From Yoonia sediminilitoris (lineage in GTDB: Bacteria; Pseudomonadota; Alphaproteobacteria; Rhodobacterales; Rhodobacteraceae), in assembly GCF_003058085.1 (NCBI RefSeq), contig NZ_QBUD01000006.1, positions 1-64,000 of the forward strand: 64,000 bases of DNA, written 5' to 3'. Shown here one piece after another: positions 7,004 through 15,495 of the stretch. The position numbers and the translations under genes are program-made. Below the pieces are notes generated by a model. It was not told where the DNA came from. It did not search any database and saw only the letters and a program-made list of their open reading frames with translations. Numbering within the stretch: the stretch's first letter is position 1; each line of letters begins with the position of its first letter.

Positions 7004-9318
7004 CTATCAAAGAAATCTTCGACACTATGGACTACGGCCCCGCCCCCGAAAGCAGCGCCGAAGCCCTGCAATGGCTGGCTGACCATGGCGGCATCGCCGG
7101 CCATTACATCAACGGCAAATGGGGCACGTTGCGCGACGACTTCCCCTCCAACAACCCGGCCACGGGTGAAAAGCTGGCAGGCGTCACCAAAGGCACGGCA
7201 GAGGAGGTCGCCGAGGCGGTCAAGGCCGCGCGCAAGGCGCAACCCGCGTGGGCCAAGTCGGGCCATAAACGCGCGCGCGTCCTCTATGCCATCGCGCGGC
7301 TGATGCAGAAACATGCGCGTTTGCTGGCCGTCATGGAAACGCTCGACAACGGCAAACCGATCCGGGAGTCCCGCGACATCGACGTGCCCCTTGCGATCAG
7401 GCACTTCTACCATCACGCAGGCTTTGCCCAACTGATGAAAGACGAACTGCCTGACCGCGCGGCTTTGGGTGTTTGCGGCCAAATCATCCCGTGGAACTTT
7501 CCCTTGCTGATGTTGGCATGGAAAATCGCACCCGCCCTCGCGATGGGCAATACGGTCGTCCTGAAACCGGCTGAATACACCTCGCTCACTGCGATGATCT
7601 TTGCGGAGATCTGCACAGAAGCAGGCGTGCCCCCCGGCGTGGTCAACATCGTGACCGGCGACGGCGAAACCGGTGCGGCGCTGGTCAACGCCGATGTCGA
7701 CAAGATCGCTTTCACAGGCTCTACCGAAGTCGGGCGCAAAATCCGCGAGGCCACAGCCGGGTCAGGCAAGGCCCTGTCCTTAGAACTGGGCGGCAAGTCG
7801 CCCTACATCGTCTTTGACGACGCCGACATGGATTCAGCGGTCGAAGGGCTGGTCGACGCCATCTGGTTCAATCAGGGGCAAGTCTGCTGTGCAGGGTCGC
7901 GCCTTCTGGTGCAGGAAGGCATCGCCGGCCGCTTCTATGCCAAGCTGAAATCGCGGATGGACGGGCTGCGCATCGGCGACCCGCTGGACAAATGCATCGA
8001 CGTGGGTGCCATCGTGGACCCGGTGCAGCTGGACCAGATCACAAGAATGGTCGGCGACAATACCGAAGGCGAAACATACCAGACCAAAGCACCCGCCGGC
8101 TGCTTCTATCCGCCCACGCTTATCACCGGCCTGTCCCCAGCATCAACGCTGATGCAAGAGGAAATCTTTGGCCCGGTGCTTGCCGCAACGACCTTCCGGA
8201 CACCGTCCGAGGCGGTGCAAATCGCCAACAACACGCGCTATGGGCTGGCTGCATCGGTCTGGTCGGAAAACATCAATCTGGCGCTTGATGTCGCCCCCAA
8301 ACTTGCCGCCGGGATCGTCTGGGTCAACGGCACCAACATGATGGATGCCGCTGCTGGCTTTGGCGGGGTCCGCGAAAGCGGCTTCGGGCGCGAAGGCGGC
8401 TGGGAGGGATTGTCTGGCTACACCAGACCCAAGCGCGACAGTAAACCGCTCAGGAAAATCGCGGCCTTCACGACCGAAGACGGCACCCCCGCCGACCCGC
8501 TTGACCGGACCGCCAAACTCTACATCGGCGGCAAACAGGCACGACCCGATGGTGGCTATTCCAAGCCGGTCTACAGCCCGAAAGGCAAGCTTCTGGGGCA
8601 TGCATCCACAGCCAACCGCAAAGATATCCGCAACGCGGTCGAGGCCTGCAATGCGGCCAAAGGCTGGTCAAAGACCACCGGCCACCTGCGGGCGCAAATT
8701 CTCTATTACATCGCTGAAAACCTCTCGGCCCGCAGCGACGAATTCGCAACCCGGATCAACAATATGACCGGCAACAAAACCGGCGCGGATGAAGTTGAAA
8801 CCGGCATCCGGACGCTCTTCACATATGCTGCATGGGCCGATAAATATGACGGGCAGGTGCATGGAGTGCCAATTCGCGGCGTGGCACTGGCCATGAAAGA
8901 ACCGGTCGGGAACATCGGTATCCTGTGCGACGACGGACAACCGCTCGCCGGACTGATCAACGCAATGGCGCCAGCCATCGCCATGGGCAACCGCGTGGTG
9001 CTCGCTGCCAGCGAACCCTTCCCGCTTGCCGCGACTGACTTCATCCAAATCCTTGAAACGTCTGATGTGCCCGGCGGTGTTGTCAACATCATCACCGGTA
9101 GCCATTCCGAATTGGCACCAACGCTGGCCAGCCATCTGGACATTGATGCCGTCTGGTCCTTTTCGAGCAGCGACCTGAGCGGTGTGATCGAAAGGGCAAG
9201 TGCCGGAAACCTCAAACGCACGTGGGTCAACAACCAACAGGCCATCACACCAAGCGCGCAAGATTACCTTGCCGCCAGCACCGAGGTCAAAAACATCTGG
9301 ATCCCCTACGGCGAATAG
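7000..9318 (+). CDS. Tandem-domain aldehyde dehydrogenase (ALDH16-like)
   Basis: A 772-residue protein with two aldehyde dehydrogenase modules. The first (about residues 1-480) is complete: IIPWNFPLLMLAWKIAPALA, the NAD-fold FTGSTEVGR, the general base in LELGGKSPYIVFDDAD, and the catalytic Cys near residue 296 in NQGQVCCAGSR. The second (about 490-772) keeps the fold (GNIGILCDDGQPLAGLINAMAPA) but lacks a catalytic Cys motif, as described for the ALDH16 family. The ATG at 7000 is preferred to the in-frame TTG at 6985. Its position after deoC suggests oxidation of acetaldehyde from deoxyribose breakdown. Confidence 0.88.
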   Translation: MTIKEIFDTMDYGPAPESSAEALQWLADHGGIAGHYINGKWGTLRDDFPSNNPATGEKLAGVTKGTAEEVAEAVKAARKAQPAWAKSGHKRARVLYAIARLMQKHARLLAVMETLDNGKPIRESRDIDVPLAIRHFYHHAGFAQLMKDELPDRAALGVCGQIIPWNFPLLMLAWKIAPALAMGNTVVLKPAEYTSLTAMIFAEICTEAGVPPGVVNIVTGDGETGAALVNADVDKIAFTGSTEVGRKIREATAGSGKALSLELGGKSPYIVFDDADMDSAVEGLVDAIWFNQGQVCCAGSRLLVQEGIAGRFYAKLKSRMDGLRIGDPLDKCIDVGAIVDPVQLDQITRMVGDNTEGETYQTKAPAGCFYPPTLITGLSPASTLMQEEIFGPVLAATTFRTPSEAVQIANNTRYGLAASVWSENINLALDVAPKLAAGIVWVNGTNMMDAAAGFGGVRESGFGREGGWEGLSGYTRPKRDSKPLRKIAAFTTEDGTPADPLDRTAKLYIGGKQARPDGGYSKPVYSPKGKLLGHASTANRKDIRNAVEACNAAKGWSKTTGHLRAQILYYIAENLSARSDEFATRINNMTGNKTGADEVETGIRTLFTYAAWADKYDGQVHGVPIRGVALAMKEPVGNIGILCDDGQPLAGLINAMAPAIAMGNRVVLAASEPFPLAATDFIQILETSDVPGGVVNIITGSHSELAPTLASHLDIDAVWSFSSSDLSGVIERASAGNLKRTWVNNQQAITPSAQDYLAASTEVKNIWIPYGE

Positions 9319-9321
9319 CCC

Positions 9322-9380
9322 CGGCTTCTTATGGCCAAAAATATCCTGGGGGAGGCCGCAAGGCCGGGGGCAACGCCCCC
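9322..9380. repeat. Extragenic motif with hairpin (copy of the transposon target motif)
   Basis: The segment contains GGCTTCTTATGGCCAAAAAT followed by ATCCTGGGGGAGGC, then GGCC-GCAA-GGCC and a GGGGGC-AAC-GCCCCC hairpin at 9366-9380. It lies between the convergent ends of the aldehyde dehydrogenase and DUF1523 genes and may terminate either transcript. A close relative of the first half is split by the transposon at 38182-38204 and 41409 onward. Confidence 0.55.
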
Positions 9381-9407
9381 ATCCCAAAAATCATGTCGGC
9401 GCAGCCG

Positions 9408-10091
9408 TCATTTCTTTGAACGCCACGTGTCCAGCCAGCGGCGCAAACGCCCGCGCTGCTCGGCCACGCCAGCCTGCACTTCGTCCAGCTGATCGCCCGC
9501 CGCATCCATCAACGGATCAACCGAACGTTCACGGAACTGCGCCCAGGCTGCACGCACAAACATCAACGCCACCATCAGAAAGATGAAGAACGCGATATTG
9601 ACCCAAGGGATGGGACGGTAGTCAGGACTGTCGATCTCACGGATCGAAATCGCGTTGGGGAAGATCGTCAGGAACCGGTTGCGCCAGCCATAATGGGTAA
9701 TCACAACCCATTTGGGCGCCTCAGCGGTCGAGACCAGTTGCTTGGCCTCACCCTGCAAATCACGGGTATCGAACTTGAAATAGGGCGGCCAGATAAACCC
9801 CGTATCCTCGTTGCGATAGATCATCACATCGTTGACTTCGCTGCCACGGATCAGGCCAAACAGGTAGGTCGGGCGCCGCACCGCATCAATGAACAGCACA
9901 TCGCGGTTGGCGGCCTCGGCACTGCCGCTGTCGGCCTGCGCAAAAAAGATGCGGTTGAACCGCCCGAAATCCTGCCGAATTGTATCGGTGCCGGTGATGC
10001 GGCCCACATCCTGACCGGGCAGCACATAATGCAGCAGGCTGCCAAGCAGCACGAACACCACAATGCGAATGATCATCTTGAACTTTTGCAT
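9408..10091 (-). CDS. DUF1523 family membrane-anchored protein
   Basis: The 227-residue product has an N-terminal hydrophobic anchor (IIRIVVFVLLGSLLHYVLPG), a periplasmic-type middle domain with YRNEDTGFIWPPYFKFDT and VVITHYGWRNRFLTIFPNAI, and a second hydrophobic segment (PWVNIAFFIFLMVALMFV) followed by a charged tail. These are the hallmarks of DUF1523, a family of unknown function typical of Rhodobacterales. It is the last gene of the eight-gene operon, 15 bp after the preceding gene. Confidence 0.82.
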   Translation of the reverse strand: MQKFKMIIRIVVFVLLGSLLHYVLPGQDVGRITGTDTIRQDFGRFNRIFFAQADSGSAEAANRDVLFIDAVRRPTYLFGLIRGSEVNDVMIYRNEDTGFIWPPYFKFDTRDLQGEAKQLVSTAEAPKWVVITHYGWRNRFLTIFPNAISIREIDSPDYRPIPWVNIAFFIFLMVALMFVRAAWAQFRERSVDPLMDAAGDQLDEVQAGVAEQRGRLRRWLDTWRSKK

Positions 10092-10106
10092 GGGTCTGCC
10101 TTCTCG

Positions 10107-10376
10107 TTAGTTGACGATATAGATGATCACCGAAATCGCGATCACGGGAACAACAAAAACCAAACCAATCAGTTTGGGGCGGATGGAGTTTTCATATTCA
10201 GTCATACCCTTGGCGACGAACGCATCCCTGTCCTCAGGGCCTGCGCCTTCGGGGGGGTCTTCGTCAAACTGGTCTTCCAACCGTTCGCGCCGGACCGACT
10301 TTGAATAGAGCGAAATTGAAAAATAGATGATCGTCAGGGCGATTGCACCAAACACAACCAACTTGATGAATTGCAT
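10107..10376 (-). CDS. Small bitopic or two-segment membrane protein
   Basis: An 89-residue protein with one hydrophobic segment at each end: IKLVVFGAIALTIIYFSISL near the N-terminus and LIGLVFVVPVIAISVIIYIV at the C-terminus, joined by an acidic, Pro-rich loop (EDQFDEDPPEGAGPEDRD). No family is recognised. The start at 10376 is chosen because the ATG overlaps the TGA of the DUF6638 gene by one base (TGATG), so translation is probably coupled. Confidence 0.75.
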   Translation of the reverse strand: MQFIKLVVFGAIALTIIYFSISLYSKSVRRERLEDQFDEDPPEGAGPEDRDAFVAKGMTEYENSIRPKLIGLVFVVPVIAISVIIYIVN

Positions 10377-11719
10377 CAACGTCTCCTTCCGACGGCACCC
10401 CATGGGCCCACTCGGGTGATCAAGTCAGCCCGTGGCCGCGCCTCTGGCTCTTCCATCGCGGCCTCGTGACCGAACAATTCCGCACGGGCCCCTGCCTTAT
10501 CGACTTGGTACTCGCGGGCAAGAAAATCAACGACATAGTCCTTCTTTTCATCCGGCCAGTGCGCGTATGACCGATAAAACAGTTCTTTGTGGCAGATGAA
10601 CAACTGCCTGATGTCCAGCGGCGACAACTCCGCCAACAGCCTGTTGACCAAATCGGCGTCCGCATGGGGTTTGGCGCGCAAAGTGTAGAAATAGGCCGGA
10701 TGCTCTGATGTGATCTTGGGCCATGGCCCGTCATCTTCTGCCCAGCGCACAAGTGCGGCCAGACCCTGCCACTCCTGAGGAAGGTCACGCGCATATTGTT
10801 GCCCCAGACGGCGCAGGTCGCGGCGGGTCGCGCGGGTCAAATCCGCGCCCATGTCGGCTGCAACGGACATGACGATAAAATCCATCTTCTGGCGCAGAAT
10901 GGCCGAGGCGTCGATCCCTCGGGCCTTGATCACGCTTTCCGTCAGGTCGTTCAATTTCAGGAACTTGGCGATGGCAGACCGATCATCAAGGGTGAAGGTA
11001 TAGGGAATGGGCAGATCATCCAATCTGTCACCTCCCACAATCGCCGCCGGGTGCGGGACTGACCGAAAGACATAAATCCCGCCAAAATGATCGGTCCAGA
11101 AGTTGTCCTGCGAAAATTCCATCCGCTTGAGCCGGACCGGATTGCGCATCACATCGCCCGTCTTTTTGGCCATGCCGATCATCTGGGCGATCAGCACATC
11201 ATTATGCCATGCGTCATCCTCGGTCTTGAAGCGGTTGATCATCTGGCCCAGTTTTTCGGCATCGGCCACAGTGCCGCTGGTGGTGTCGGCTTCGACCCTG
11301 ACCTTGCGGATATCAAACAGGCGCGCGGGCGTATCCGACAGGTAGACCGAATTTACCAACTCGCCCGCGACCGCGTCACGGGTTGTCAGGGCGAACAGTT
11401 GTGCTTGGTTTTCCATAATGAACTGCCGCAGGATGCTGCGCGACGTGGAGAATTTCGCATTCAGCAAAGGGGCTGTCACCTGATCGGTCGTCAACAAAAT
11501 GAACTGCCGGTTCACGCCCTGATGGTTCAGGTACAGATCATCGCCAAGCTCGTCCCCGACTTCCGGCGAATAGCCCGAAATATCGATATGAAACACATCC
11601 AGCGCGGTTTGTTTGCCGCACAGATGCATCAATGCCCGATTGTACCGTTCAACCAGCACCGGACTGTCCACGCGGACCAGATTGCCAAACATCAGGCCTT
11701 TTTCAATCAAACGGTGCAT
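10376..11719 (-). CDS. DUF6638 family protein
   Basis: A soluble 447-residue protein that resembles the DUF6638 family; recognised from its N-terminus (MHRLIEKGLMFGNLVRVDSP, LVERYNRAL) and general composition. No signal peptide or catalytic motif is visible. The family has no assigned function. It belongs to the operon with the AAA+ ATPase and the coiled-coil protein and is followed directly by the small membrane protein through a one-base stop/start overlap. Confidence 0.7.
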   Translation of the reverse strand: MHRLIEKGLMFGNLVRVDSPVLVERYNRALMHLCGKQTALDVFHIDISGYSPEVGDELGDDLYLNHQGVNRQFILLTTDQVTAPLLNAKFSTSRSILRQFIMENQAQLFALTTRDAVAGELVNSVYLSDTPARLFDIRKVRVEADTTSGTVADAEKLGQMINRFKTEDDAWHNDVLIAQMIGMAKKTGDVMRNPVRLKRMEFSQDNFWTDHFGGIYVFRSVPHPAAIVGGDRLDDLPIPYTFTLDDRSAIAKFLKLNDLTESVIKARGIDASAILRQKMDFIVMSVAADMGADLTRATRRDLRRLGQQYARDLPQEWQGLAALVRWAEDDGPWPKITSEHPAYFYTLRAKPHADADLVNRLLAELSPLDIRQLFICHKELFYRSYAHWPDEKKDYVVDFLAREYQVDKAGARAELFGHEAAMEEPEARPRADLITRVGPWGAVGRRR

Positions 11720-11777
11720 TCATATTCCCCAAGACCCAGAGGGCATCAACCCCGCGGCCCAACCCATGTGTATCATG

Positions 11778-12122
11778 CTACCACGTTTCCTTCACCCATT
11801 TGCGCGGCAACCCCGCGACCGACAGGATCATGATCGGTGCCCAGATCATCGCGGCAATCAACCCAAGTCGTCCGAAAAAGACGATATTGGCAAGCGCGCC
11901 CGCAGCCATAATTTCCGCCATCGGGGCGCCCTGCCACAGATACAGACAGAAAAAGAACGCAGCGCTGGCAGCGAAAAGCAGGATGCTGGACAGGAACGCA
12001 TTGAGGAACAGCGGCTTGACTCCTTCCGGTAGAAATCGCGCCAGAATGCGCGGCACGGCAAACCCCAACGCGGCCAAAACAAGCGCAGGCAAGAACAGAC
12101 TATCTGACAAAAGCTGCTCCAT
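11778..12122 (-). CDS. Small three-segment membrane protein
   Basis: The 114-residue product has three or four hydrophobic stretches (LFLPALVLAALGFAVPRILA, LFLNAFLSSILLFAASAAFF, then IVFFGRLGLIAAMIWAPIMI) with a short basic C-terminus (RKWVKETW). No family is recognised. It lies 43 bp downstream of the AAA+ ATPase gene and 58 bp upstream of the DUF6638 gene in the same operon, which suggests that this operon acts at the inner membrane. Confidence 0.72.
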   Translation of the reverse strand: MEQLLSDSLFLPALVLAALGFAVPRILARFLPEGVKPLFLNAFLSSILLFAASAAFFFCLYLWQGAPMAEIMAAGALANIVFFGRLGLIAAMIWAPIMILSVAGLPRKWVKETW

Positions 12123-12165
12123 CAGCGCGCCTTACTCTGGCCGGCCACCTGCCGTGCGCCTTGCA

Positions 12166-14106
12166 TCAGTCTTGCCCCTCCAGATACCGCCTTTTCGCTT
12201 CTTCCTGCCGTCCGAAATCGCGCACCATATTTGCGATCGCGACCTCGTCGGACTTGTCAGCATAGCGGAATTCGCTGTCGGCGTAGCGGTTGATTTCCTG
12301 TATCACCATGTCCACCGTAATTGGCTGGCGCAACTCTTCGATCATCGCCTTTTTGGTGTCGTAGTCTTTGAACAGGAACAACTCGGGGTCTTCCATCCAT
12401 TCATCGGGCAGCTCAAAGTCCATCGCCCGCACCTTCACGGCATCCGTGATGTTCTTGATCGCGCGACCGGTGAAACGTTCGTCAGCCTCCTGAATAGCCT
12501 TCAGATAGGTCCCCATCTTGGCGATGGTATCCAACGTACCAATCTCGGCCGACACGCGGTCATAGACGTTCAGCAACCCCTGCTCTTTGGGGCGGGCGTG
12601 GCCTGCAAAGGAAGCCGCGACCGCTTTCTTGATCTCTTGCGCGCTGAAAACCTCATGTGCGCCAACGGGGATGTCATGGTTCTTGCCCATCAGCAGATAC
12701 AGGATGTCGATGTAATCTTCGCGGGTTTGCGGCCCATCGACAAGAAAGCGGGCACCGGCGCGTTGGCGTAGCGCATCATCGACGTTTTCGGGATAGTTCG
12801 AAAACATCCCGAAGGTGCAGTTGCCCCGCACCACCGTGTTGGCCCCCGCAAAGCTTTCCATCAGGACAGCGGTAATTTCCAACTGGCCAGCCGATGATTG
12901 CCTGTCACCGCGCTTGCCCGCAAGTTGGTCAATATCGTCAATGGTGCCAAAGCCGATGACACGGGGATCAAGCACATTGTTGATAAAGGCCTTGGCATTC
13001 TGGCCCGACTTGCCCTGATAACTGTCGATATTGTCAGTGCTCAGGTTCTGATAGCGGAACGGATAGCCCGCGACCTGACAATAGTCGTTGATCAGACCCG
13101 CCATCATCTGGATCAGGGTCGTTTTCCCCGTCCCCGGCTTGCCGTCACCCATAAAGGTAAAGATGAAACCGCCCAGTTCGGCGAAGGGGTTCAGTTTGCG
13201 GTCAAAATCATAGGCCATGACCATCTTGGCCAGCTTCATCGCCTGATATTTGGCGATGTGATTGCCCACCACTTCGTTCGGCTTCTTGAACGTCATGGTC
13301 AGGGTAGAACCCTTGGCCTGACGGGCGGGCGAAAAGCCGTTGATCGTCAGATCATCCGCCTCGACCCGCCATGAGGCGTTGTTGAAGCTTTCCAACCGTC
13401 CCGCTGTGCTGGCACGGGCAGCGGCCTTTTCCATCAGTTGCTCGCAATAGGTCAGCGTCGTGGCGATGAATGTCGGTTCATCCTTGGCGAACTGGCCCAG
13501 TTTCTGGTCTAATTCCCACAGCGCACCGTGCAAGGCCAACGGCGCATTGTCGGTCAGCACCTCATCGACGCTGCCCACGTCAACGCTGGATTCGGTGGCA
13601 TAGGTGGCCAGCAGGAAAGAGGTCGCATTGGCAAATGTATAAAGGGCGACAAGCGATTCGGCGGCCAGAAACTCGGTGAAGGCAACCGACTGCGCCTCTG
13701 GCAGGCGGCCTTCGAGGTTCTGGCGCTTCATTTCGGTCAGCGCAGTCATGTCCGAGAAATTATCCGCGACAGTAAGCGCTATCGACAGGGCGCGGCGCAA
13801 AGCATGGCCTACCGCCGCCTGCGCAGGCGAAGTCAGCGGATCATCATCATCAGTTTCGGCAATCCGGTCCAACAGGCGCACGCCACTGGCCGGTGCGGAT
13901 GTACGGGACAACATGCCGGGCGTCGTGGATCGAAAGCGACGGCGCGTCGCGGCAACATCGGGGGACTTTTCAGGGGTCGTGACGGTCAGGCGGGGTTTGG
14001 CAATGCGCGGACTATGGTCCAGTTGCATCAACATTTCTGACGCCGGAATGTAATGCGCACGAATATCATCCTCGCGCAGTTCCATTTGATCACTTGATTG
14101 GCTCAT
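12166..14106 (-). CDS. AAA+ family ATPase
   Basis: A 646-residue protein. The first 270 residues are helical and Ala-rich with no recognised domain; the ATPase core follows, with Walker A GDGKPGTGKTTL near residues 318-329, a Walker-B-like VIGFGTIDDIDQLAG, and a sensor/arginine-finger region in MFSNYPENVDDALRQRAGAR. The C-terminal part is a helical lid. It probably acts as an oligomeric ATP-driven remodelling machine; its target is unknown. The ATG at 14106 has CCGGAGAC just upstream. The small lipoprotein gene ends 17 bp upstream. Confidence 0.82.
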   Translation of the reverse strand: MSQSSDQMELREDDIRAHYIPASEMLMQLDHSPRIAKPRLTVTTPEKSPDVAATRRRFRSTTPGMLSRTSAPASGVRLLDRIAETDDDDPLTSPAQAAVGHALRRALSIALTVADNFSDMTALTEMKRQNLEGRLPEAQSVAFTEFLAAESLVALYTFANATSFLLATYATESSVDVGSVDEVLTDNAPLALHGALWELDQKLGQFAKDEPTFIATTLTYCEQLMEKAAARASTAGRLESFNNASWRVEADDLTINGFSPARQAKGSTLTMTFKKPNEVVGNHIAKYQAMKLAKMVMAYDFDRKLNPFAELGGFIFTFMGDGKPGTGKTTLIQMMAGLINDYCQVAGYPFRYQNLSTDNIDSYQGKSGQNAKAFINNVLDPRVIGFGTIDDIDQLAGKRGDRQSSAGQLEITAVLMESFAGANTVVRGNCTFGMFSNYPENVDDALRQRAGARFLVDGPQTREDYIDILYLLMGKNHDIPVGAHEVFSAQEIKKAVAASFAGHARPKEQGLLNVYDRVSAEIGTLDTIAKMGTYLKAIQEADERFTGRAIKNITDAVKVRAMDFELPDEWMEDPELFLFKDYDTKKAMIEELRQPITVDMVIQEINRYADSEFRYADKSDEVAIANMVRDFGRQEEAKRRYLEGQD

Positions 14107-14123
14107 GATGTCTCCGGAGTTTT

Positions 14124-14297
14124 CTACTTCAAAATATCGCGGTGTTCGGACAGGGCGACCCGTGCGATGACGTCTTGGGCACCGGACGAAAATGACGTGT
14201 CGGCAGCAGGTCCATCAATCTGGAACACCGGGGCCCGGTCGGGTGCCGGGGTGCAGGCCGCAAGCCAGACACCAAGAAAGCAGAGTCGGATCAGCAT
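14124..14297 (-). CDS. Small lipoprotein (57 aa)
   Basis: A short gene that length cut-offs easily miss. Translation from the ATG at 14297 gives MLIRLCFLGVWLAACTPAPD, a classic lipoprotein signal peptide with the lipobox LAAC, then a 42-residue mature chain ending EHRDILK. A strong AAAGGGAGGT ribosome site precedes it. It lies 13 bp after the 373-residue gene and 17 bp before the AAA+ gene, on the same strand, so it is a true operon member. The mature part has no known domain. Confidence 0.8.
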   Translation of the reverse strand: MLIRLCFLGVWLAACTPAPDRAPVFQIDGPAADTSFSSGAQDVIARVALSEHRDILK

Positions 14298-14310
14298 TAT
14301 GACCTCCCTT

Positions 14311-15432
14311 TTAGCGATAACTCAGCACGCGTCCGCCATCATTGACGACAAACTTGCGCACATCATGAAACCCCGGCGGGTTGCGTTCGGCCAGCGCCTG
14401 ATAGGGGCGTTCCGGCATAATCAGGGCGCGCTCCATGCGGCTGGCCCCGGTGTCGCCACCACCACCCGCAAACGGATCAAGCGCAAAAATCTGACGCTCG
14501 ACCGACCCGAACCAGCCGGATTTCACATTCTCGACCCGCTCTGACACCAAATCCTCTTCGGTCCAGACCAGCGCCCAGTCGTCGCCTGCAGGCGCGTTGG
14601 CGGCGCGCAGCACATCGCGTAACGGGCCCGACTGCCGCGTAAAGGCGTTGGAGTACATCGGCCCGATGTGAAAACGACGCAGCCGCGTTGGGTGCAGGTC
14701 GTCAAAATCCTCGTCAAAACCGCGCGCGATGGTCAGCAGTTTCAGCCCGGCCACAGATTGCGCCATCAAATGCGCCTGCGCTTGAGGCCAGCGGGCTTCG
14801 TCCTTGGGCAGGCCTGTGCGACCTGTGTCCGCGACATCCATCAGATAGATCGTCGGCAGGTTGACCTGACTGTCATAGACCGCCCAATGGACCTGAAACA
14901 TCCGTCTGTCATCGGCATTCCGAAGCCAGACTGCTTGCGGGTCATTGCGCGCCCAGAATAAATCGCCCTTCGCCAATTCTTCGTAATAAAGCCGTTGGGA
15001 CAGGGCATATTGCAGTTTGGTTGGAATCTCCTGTTCGCCAAGGATCACACGGACCATTTCATCCTTCAGCGCTGCGACAGATGGTTGCGTCGCCAGATGC
15101 CTGTCGGCCTGCTGGGCATCATTGGCCATCTCAAGCAGTTCCTGATAGACAGGAAAGCCACTTTCGACCCGGTCAAACGTCAGCGCACCCGCATGGGCAT
15201 AGCGGCCCGCAAAATGGTATTTGTGTGCCATCGCCCGAAAGGTCCAGTTCAACCCCGTCAGGTAACGGGCCAGAATTTCGATCTCGCGCCGGTCAAAACG
15301 CCCTTCGGCCTGCATCGTCGCGGCCACTTTGGTCAGATGCTGGGTGATCTTGGCGAACTTACCGAAATAGCGGCGGGTGACGCGGGTATCTTCCAGCTTC
15401 ATGTGGTCGGATTGGAGGTCGGCTTGGGTCAT
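14311..15432 (-). CDS. Conserved hypothetical protein of the AAA+/DUF6638 operon
   Basis: A 373-residue soluble protein with no signal peptide and no motif that I recognise. The N-terminal 110 residues are helical (FGKFAKITQHLTKVAATMQA, with RREIEILARYLTGLNWTFRA), the C-terminal part is richer in strands. It is encoded between the coiled-coil protein and the small lipoprotein. The start could be the first ATG or the Met at residue 11 (MKLEDTRVTRRYFGK). Conserved gene order rather than sequence motifs supports a shared role with the ATPase. Confidence 0.7.
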   Translation of the reverse strand: MTQADLQSDHMKLEDTRVTRRYFGKFAKITQHLTKVAATMQAEGRFDRREIEILARYLTGLNWTFRAMAHKYHFAGRYAHAGALTFDRVESGFPVYQELLEMANDAQQADRHLATQPSVAALKDEMVRVILGEQEIPTKLQYALSQRLYYEELAKGDLFWARNDPQAVWLRNADDRRMFQVHWAVYDSQVNLPTIYLMDVADTGRTGLPKDEARWPQAQAHLMAQSVAGLKLLTIARGFDEDFDDLHPTRLRRFHIGPMYSNAFTRQSGPLRDVLRAANAPAGDDWALVWTEEDLVSERVENVKSGWFGSVERQIFALDPFAGGGGDTGASRMERALIMPERPYQALAERNPPGFHDVRKFVVNDGGRVLSYR

Positions 15433-15495
15433 GTCCTAATCCAACTCAAAACCAAGGTTCGTGCACTGCCGGCGATGCCGGGCCAAGACAACAAG

